From Cryptomeria japonica (Eukaryota; Streptophyta; Pinopsida; Cupressales; Cupressaceae): a DNA stretch of 64,000 nt. Shown here piece by piece: positions 57,793 to 64,000 of the stretch. Location: NCBI RefSeq assembly GCF_030272615.1, contig NC_081405.1, positions 574,147,252 to 574,211,251 on the forward strand, written 5' to 3'. The notes below the pieces were generated by a model, which ran no database searches, had not been told where the DNA came from, and was given only the letters and a program-made list of their open reading frames with translations. Both the position numbers and the translations under genes were made by a program. Within the stretch, counting starts at the first letter, position 1; the number at the start of each line of letters is the position of its first letter.

Positions 57793-57797
57793 ATTAA
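57793..57797. repeat. Target-site duplication ATTAA, left copy
   Basis: ATTAA precedes the LTR; the partner is at 62151-62155. Confidence 0.85.
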
Positions 57798-58470
57798 TGT
57801 AATGGTACTTTTCTTCTATGGTTAATTAAATATTAGCAGTGGATTATATAAATCAAATATTAAATTTTAACCTAATGTAATTAACCTTTTCACCTAATAT
57901 AAATAATGTTGAAGTAAGTCAATTTAATTTACTATAAACATTAATATATATATCAGTAATAAAACATTGAGATAATAATTTGCAGTAATGAAGCATTAGG
58001 GTGATGACTATATGAAATTGATTAATATATATCTATAAATCATGGAGAGGTTGCTTTCTCACACGCAGAGGATTAGTTATAGGCCTAGGGTTTCTAGGAA
58101 AGGAAGCACTCCAGGAGGACATGGTTCCTACACAAAATCCCACATGCCTTCACGACATGAAATAAACATAGCCCTGGCCAGGACACTCTCGGGTGTGCGT
58201 TGTACGCCGAGTTGGACACACACTGCATGCCCCTTCTCCAATACCCAATGCCCAACCACCAGACCTTATCTATCCCCTCTCTTGTGCCCCTTTCAATTTG
58301 TCTTGTATAATCTCCATACCTGCCCCATACTTTATTAATTTACGAGAATCAATAATACCCCAAGGGTGACTGCAAAAGTCACGCCCTTTCATTATAATAA
58401 TATTTCTTAATTACTTCGATTTATATATTATTTTATTACAAATTCTTTCACGGAAAAAATTCTCATAACA
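57798..58470 (-). repeat. 3' LTR of the non-coding element
   Basis: 673 bp. A relatively GC-rich block at about 58040-58260 is conserved in the partner, differing mostly by C/T and G/A changes. Confidence 0.92.
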
Positions 58471-58480
58471 TTTTTCCCCC
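58471..58480 (-). other. Polypurine tract of the non-coding element
   Basis: Plus-strand TTTTTCCCCC directly after the LTR reads GGGGGAAAAA on the minus strand. Confidence 0.75.
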
Positions 58481-59598
58481 TATAATTTAGCTATTGTCTT
58501 GAATAGCGAGAGATGCATCTACATCACAACTTAAATAAAAACACATAATTAATAACTAAAGAAATATCTTTTGAACATATTTATTCTTCATAATATTTCT
58601 ATTTGTTTACTTTTTTCCTTCATTCATAGATATCCTTCTAGTCTAGCTTAAACTAACAAGTATTTCCGAGGGAGTCACTTTTCCAATCAAAATTATGACA
58701 ACAACACATATATCTCTTCTATCAAAAACATTATAATTGAATAAATTAATGTATTCCATATGTTTAAGGTCATATATTTCAACTTCATCAATTTTCTCTC
58801 ATATGACGCATTCTCTTTAAGATATACATTTAAATAAATTTGTAACTTAAAATTTATAAACTGTTTATGTCTTAATATAACATTTTACTAGGGAATGACA
58901 TGCAAATCCTACACAATGTAGTGGCTTGTCAATAAAAATAAAATATATATATTCAAAATGTAGTCAAAGTTGATAATCATGCATTCCAGACTACACAAGT
59001 ATCCCCTTTTTCTATAAATTGAGTATAAAAGTAAACTTTTTAAGTATCATTGTCTTATAAAATAAAGGAAATGTACAATGTTATTGGGTTGAGTGAGTCT
59101 AATAACATGGTACACTAGGTAAAGATAGTACTACAAATTCATTACTAGCATCTTAAAAGAAAACCCACAATACATTATGAACACCCACAAGGCATTTTAT
59201 AGAAAATCGTTGTAACATTTCTTTTGATTAAGTAGCTAATGTACTTGAATTTGAATTTTAAGTTGAGGTTGAGGATACTAATCAATTCAAGCATAAATTG
59301 AAATTCAAAGATTGTCTCTCCCCTTGTAAAGTTCATCATGTCGCTATGTTTGCTCTTAACATATTTAAACTCGTCAAAATCTTGTAAAACCCTGTATTAT
59401 TTTAACCAATGTACTATAATAAGTTAATATTTTACTATTTTTAAGACAAAAATGATCTTATGATCTATGGGTTATTGGTCCACAATGTAACTTTAAACAA
59501 AATATCAAGTTATTGCGCTAACTATAAACATATATAATAACACCATTTTCAAAGAAAAGCAATCGAAGATTTGCACAAGAAAAGTTTAAGCTTTTAGT

Positions 59599-59647
59599 AT
59601 TATTATTATTATTGTTGTTGTTGTTGTTTTTATTATTATTATTATTT
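59599..59647. repeat. Microsatellite of ATT and GTT units
   Basis: ATTATTATT followed by a GTTGTTGTT run and again ATT units, inside the non-coding element. Confidence 0.95.
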
Positions 59648-59940
59648 TCCTTCAAAATTTCAATCACTTTTATTATTAGAGATAGGTTAGTCAGATGTGG
59701 AGATTCTAGGGTATTTTTAATTTCAAAGGACGAATAATTGTGGACATCCCTAGGTATACTAATCTCAAATATAACAACAACCACAACTTCTTATTCAATC
59801 TATTCACTATCAATGAAATGTATATTTAAAGATATGGTGGTTTTAGAGCTACTAGATTCTTGAACTGGGAGACAAGACTTTTGCGGCCTCTTAAATGGAA
59901 ATTTTTAAAAGTGGCTATGAGAACATTATATAAAATGCAG

Positions 59941-59944
<4 letters not shown>

Positions 59945-59990
<46 letters not shown>
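59945..59990. repeat. (TA)n microsatellite
   Basis: Uninterrupted TA repeat of about 46 bases inside the non-coding element. Confidence 0.95.
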
Positions 59991-59993
<3 letters not shown>

Positions 59994-61454
59994 ATTTATT
60001 TATTATTTTTTTAAATGTTTTTTTTTTCCTGATTTATGTGATGCATCTAGATATGGGTTGTCATGTTGCAGAATCAAACAATTCAGCTTTACACAAATAA
60101 CTTTTTATAAGAAACATGATTTAAAGAAAGATGTATGGCTTTACAAATAGGGTCTTGAGGCCCAAAATTAATAATTTTTTATTTGTTCGCTTTATATGGG
60201 CATTCTTCCATGAGGTTGTGCATTATTACAAGAACAATATTTGTTTATTGTGTAGTGGGAACTAAGATATTTACTTGGAGTATTGAGAATTATATCAAAA
60301 GTTGAGAGTTTTTCTATTATGATTTGGTCATCTGTTGGGAAGAACTATATTCTATTTCACTACTATCTTGAGTCATAGATATTTTAGTATTTTACAAGGT
60401 ATTAGAATCTATTTATTTCTAGAATGATATATTATTGGATATATTAGTATTTTAGATTATCTAAAACATTATTGAGTGATGATTGTTTGTGTGATTTGAA
60501 GCCTTCATAGTTCGGTAAGCCAATCAAATTTATCTCATGCTATAATTATTTGGAAGATGACAATATGTGTTCATAACTAATAAGTCCAAGTATAAGTCAC
60601 AAGTTACAACTAAGAGTTCTCAATATTGCAATATTATCAATCTCATATTATATTGCTGATATTTTATTCAATTAAAGAGCATGATCAACCTGTATTTTAC
60701 AACAGAGGCAGTATGTGTGTGTTGAGTATTACCCCTACTGTTGATTGATGATATCATAAATGGATGTATATTTTTGTATAACCTCGGAAATTCAATAGCT
60801 TGGGAAGTTGAAAAAGGCTATGCCCATCCTCACATTGAAAGGGTCAAGACTCTGCCAGAATTAATGACAAATGTTTGATAGCAATCTCTTTTTTTTTTGC
60901 AATCATAAGTAAAAACTATATTTATTTTACCCACTTTTCAATTTGAAATTTCAAACCATAGCCTCCATAGTTCAAAACGCCATTATATATTTCACATCCA
61001 AAATTAAGGAAGCGAGGCACAAATTTATCCCACCATTTAAAAGTTTGTCTCATTCATCGAGTAAAAATATGTATATTGGAATGCATATTTTCACGGTGAA
61101 TGATAAGGGTAATGAAGACGTCTTTTTTGTAATAAAATATTAATTTATAATGAAAATTTTACCATTCCAATAAAAAAATAGTTTTCAAATTTTATTTTAA
61201 ATAATTCATGGAAATGGGTAAAATAAAACTTCTTTATAAGGTGAATTTGAATGTAAATTTATCTCAAGTTTGTAGTTTGCAATTTGGATTAAATTTATCT
61301 TCGATTGTAATTTATCATAGTAGAGGCCCAAAATACTTTTCCATGTTAATAAAATTGTGATTTATTTTCAAGATTTTGTTTATGGGATAAAAGAAAATTT
61401 CTTTCGTAATGTGCTACCGCAACATTTATTTCTAGTTTCTGGCTCAGATCGATT

Positions 61455-61467
61455 TGGCTCTATACCA
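61455..61467 (-). other. Primer-binding site of the non-coding element
   Basis: Minus-strand TGGTATAGAGCCA lies two bases from the 5' LTR. It equals the initiator tRNA-Met site TGGTATCAGAGCCA with one base missing. Confidence 0.75.
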
Positions 61468-61469
61468 AA

Positions 61470-62150
61470 TGTAATGGTACTTTTTCTCTATGGTTAATTA
61501 AATATTAGCAATAGATTAAATAAATCAAATATTAAATTTTAACCTAATGTAATTAACCTTTTCAACTAATATAAATAATGTTGAAGTAAGTCAATTTAAT
61601 TTACTATAAACATTAATATATATATATATATATCAATAATAAAACATTGAGATAATAATTTGCAGTAATGAAACATTAGGGCAATGAGTATGTAAAATTG
61701 ATTAATACATATTTGTAAATCATGGAGAGGTTGTTTTCCTGCATGCAGAGGATTAATTGTAGGCCTAGGGTTTCCAGGCAAGGAAGCACTCTAGGAGGAC
61801 ATGGTTCCTGCACAAAACCCCACATGCCTTCACAACATGAAAAAAACACAGCCCTAGCCAGGACACTCTCGGGTGTACATTGTACACCGAGTTGGACACA
61901 CACTGCATGTTGCTTCTCCAATACCCAATTCCCAACCATCAGACCTTAACTATCCCCTCTCTTGTGCTCCTTTCAATTTGTCTTGTATAATCTCCATACC
62001 TGCCCCATTCTCTATTAATTTACGAGTTTTCATAATACCCCAAGGGTGATTAAAAAAGTCACACCCTTTCATTATAATAATATTTCTTAATTACTTTGAT
62101 TTATATATTATTTTATTACAAATTATTTCACGGGAAAAAGTCTCAGAACA
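61470..62150 (-). repeat. 5' LTR of the non-coding element
   Basis: 681 bp; partner of 57798-58470. A (TA) run near 61616-61631 is longer than in the other copy. Confidence 0.92.
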
Positions 62151-62155
62151 ATTAA
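62151..62155. repeat. Target-site duplication ATTAA, right copy
   Basis: Identical to 57793-57797. Confidence 0.85.
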
Positions 62156-62429
62156 AATTTGTCAACAAAAGTTGTCAAGTTTGAGCAACTTCTGACACAT
62201 GTTAAGTTCGCCTACCTAGAGTTGTTTCAACCTATCTTAAGCCTTCCTAAGACTTCTCCAAAACATAAACACCTAGAAAATATTCAACCAAACACCCCTA
62301 GGCTCATATGCCCATGGTGGCTTATCAATTTGCCAAATCCATGTCATTGGGTGACAAGATGGGGTTTATTACAAACATCAAACAAACAAGACTACCCTAT
62401 TACATAGATTGAAAGGTCGCATTCCCATG

Positions 62430-62924
62430 TGTGACCTTTAGCCTTCATTGTTCTTATCATTTTAGTCATGAGGTGCTGTCATATTTTTCCAAGATCAAGG
62501 GCATAATGAAAAGCATAAAGAGAGACAATAGAATGACAAGAACAAACTGTATTCTCATCAATATACAAATGATCAACTGGATTGACCAATACAATGAATA
62601 TGAGCCTTCTTATATAGGCAAGGCCATATGGATATATGAGAAAATAGTCATGACATGTGGCTCAATGAGAAATAAGGGTAGGTAAGAAATACTAGGGGTA
62701 GGTAGGAGAAATAATATAATATTCCACATGAGGTGGATGACCCAGCGGATGGGAGTGTAACAGCAAAATAAGACCACAAAAGGTGGAATTTCTCCTACAA
62801 GCTATATCCTTATGTGTACACTTCCCTAAGTATCTCATATCCAAACTATGAAGAGATGCATTATTCTAAGTTAACTTAAGTAAAGTGTAATAATATCCAT
62901 GATGAATATTTATTTACACCAACA
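62430..62924 (-). repeat. 3' LTR of a Copia element continuing off the window (Copia 3); left limit uncertain
   Basis: On the minus strand the LTR starts TGTTGGTGTAAATAAATATT (62924 downward), preceded by the purine tract ACTTAAGGGGGCG. A TATATAAG box lies at 62609-62616 on the minus strand. The other LTR is outside the window, so the low-coordinate end cannot be fixed. Confidence 0.65.
62609..62616 (-). promoter_or_regulatory. TATA box in the Copia 3 LTR
   Basis: TATATAAG on the minus strand, about 310 bases from the LTR start, with C/T-rich and AT-rich transcript-start-like sequence after it. Confidence 0.55.
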
Positions 62925-63193
62925 CGCCCCCTTAAGTGCAACTTAGGGGAATGAAGACTCAAGTCAATAATGCAATATGGGTCCCAACTACTAGGCCATA
63001 ATAGGTACCCATGTACAATATGAAAATGCAAGCAAAACTATGCAATGCAAGCTCTCACAAATGGAGAAAGGGAGAAAACCCAATGGGAAAAAACTTCGAG
63101 CCAAAAGAGAGATGAATGTACAAAAGACTCTCAAAGAAGAAGGACAAAACCTCAAAGAGGAAAAAGTTTTACCCATAAGAGAGGAAAGAGAAG

Positions 63194-64000
63194 TCAGTTG
63201 ACCCCGCCTAATGAGACATCCCACACCCCCAAGAGAGCTCGCAACTGCTGGAACTTACTCTTAGTGAAAGGTTTGGTGAATATGTATGCAACCTACTTCG
63301 ATGTAGGACACTACTGAAAATCAATGACCTGCTCCTGAATCACCTCTCGGATATAGTGTATATGGATCTCAATGTGTTTGGTCTACTGATGTTGTATTGG
63401 GTTCTTCGAGATGGCAATATCACTCTGATTGTCATAATGTAGAACTATCAGCCGTGGAATGGTGAACCCAAACTCTGTGAGAATCTGTTGAAGCTAAATG
63501 GTCTCAATCACTGCATTAATAACTCCTCGATACTTAGCCTCAATCAAAGAGAGAGAAATAGCATGTTGCTTCTTGATCTGCCAACAAATGGGGCTTGAAC
63601 CAAGGTGAAAACTATAACCTAAACTAGACTTACGATCATCAAGAAAGCCAGCCTAATCAGAGTCTGTGTAACTAGCCAAGCGAAGTCCTATGCCTACTAC
63701 ATAGTGAATCTCATAGTAATGTGTACCCTGGATGTAATGAAGGCTGCATTTGGTGGATTTCTAATGAAGCTCATATGGTTCCTACATGAAGCAGGAAACC
63801 ATTCCAACCACAAATGAAATATCAGGAGGTGTGTGAGTCAAGTAAATGAGACTACCCACAATGTGGAATCAACTGGTCGAGAAGAACATCGAGCCTCAAT
63901 CTTGACTCCTAAAAGAAAGGGAGTCGGTGCAGGCTTACAATCAACCATATGAAATCATGCAAGTAGATCAAGAGCATACTTGGGCTACAATAGTGTAATC
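63194..64000 (-). pseudogene. Copia 3 RT end and RNase H
   Basis: Minus-strand sense from the window edge: LDLLAWFHMVDCKPAPTPFL (end of RT), then SFTWLTHTPPDISFVVGMVS and GLRLASYTDSD (first Asp of RNase H), FLDDRKSSLGYSFHLGSSPI, SLIEAKYRGVINAVIETI (S-x-x-E-A-K-Y), VLHYDNQSDIAISKNPIQHQ (Y-D-N-x-S, second Asp) and KHIEIHIHYIREVIQEQVID. The end FTKPFTKSKFQQLRALLGVW is followed by a stop at 63194-63196. Interrupted by several stops. It belongs to a Copia element whose remaining part lies beyond 64000. Confidence 0.82.

Larger units (their letters stand above)
57798..62150 (-). mobile_element. Complete non-coding LTR retrotransposon (large-derivative type)
   Basis: Direct repeats 57798-58470 and 61470-62150 (TGTAATGGTAC...ATAACA/AGAACA) flank a 3.0-kb internal region and are bracketed by ATTAA. 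Orientation is minus: a purine-rich tract (GGGGGAAAAA) abuts the low-coordinate LTR and a primer-binding site abuts the high-coordinate LTR. No retroviral-type domain is found in any frame of the internal region, which contains microsatellites. It is therefore non-autonomous and would depend on enzymes from another element. Confidence 0.9.

Noticed and set aside
58042-58338. 98-codon open frame inside the LTR of the non-coding element, with a similar one at 61722-61949
   Set aside because: Both lie in the LTR. The differences between copies look like random transitions rather than codon-aware change, and no domain is seen.
59599-59990. Dense microsatellites that resemble a scaffold-attachment or origin-like AT block
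   Set aside because: Plain ATT/GTT and TA slippage repeats inside a retroelement explain them; no other signal supports an origin.

Overview
The window looks like plant nuclear DNA, most likely from a gymnosperm (conifer-like) or another very large, repeat-rich plant genome. It is AT-rich and filled with nested, decayed LTR retrotransposons and LINEs. Several carry a primer-binding site matching the plant initiator tRNA-Met (TGGTATCA-AGC type). I see no intact single-copy host gene, no tRNA or rRNA gene and no bacterial feature. The taxonomic reading is an inference from element types, not from a marker gene.

Layout. 1-378: C-terminus of a hAT-type transposase-like protein. 1330-5403 (minus): a very long, partly broken frame for an unrecognised protein with a globular N-terminus and coiled-coil C-terminus. 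5927-7165: tandem array with a unit of about 280 bp, rich in palindromes. 7660-8560 and 10330-10994: remnants of unrecognised protein families, separated by a GC-rich, hairpin-rich patch at 9825-10075. 12760-27030: a decayed minus-strand Ty3/Gypsy-type element (gag, protease, further frame). It is interrupted by a 5'-truncated LINE tail at 13433-15698 (near-perfect 12-bp target duplication) and by a complete Copia element at 19251-25837 (target duplication ATTTT). 27040-31329: plus-strand Gypsy pol in the order protease, extra RNase H, reverse transcriptase, degenerate RNase H, integrase. 34968-43014: a complete 8-kb LTR element (target duplication TGTAT) with a gag-like zinc-knuckle protein and a second frame of 1,127 codons of unknown function, but no recognisable pol. 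44193-44930: a second copy of the LINE tail. 46740-50752: a plus-strand LINE with endonuclease, reverse transcriptase and terminal zinc-binding region. 50753-56597: a minus-strand Copia. 57798-62150: a complete 4.35-kb LTR element without coding capacity (minus strand, target duplication ATTAA). 62430-64000: the 3' end of another minus-strand Copia that continues past the window.

How the parts work together. These are selfish elements at different stages of decay, not pathway genes. The most unusual unit is the pol-less element at 34968-43014. If it moved recently, its gag-like protein plus an unknown large protein must have relied on reverse transcriptase and integrase supplied by other elements. 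The large frame at 1330-5403 has a comparable layout and may belong to the same broad group. Stop codons that interrupt otherwise continuous frames, and C/T and G/A differences between paired LTRs, suggest decay largely by deamination of methylated cytosines.
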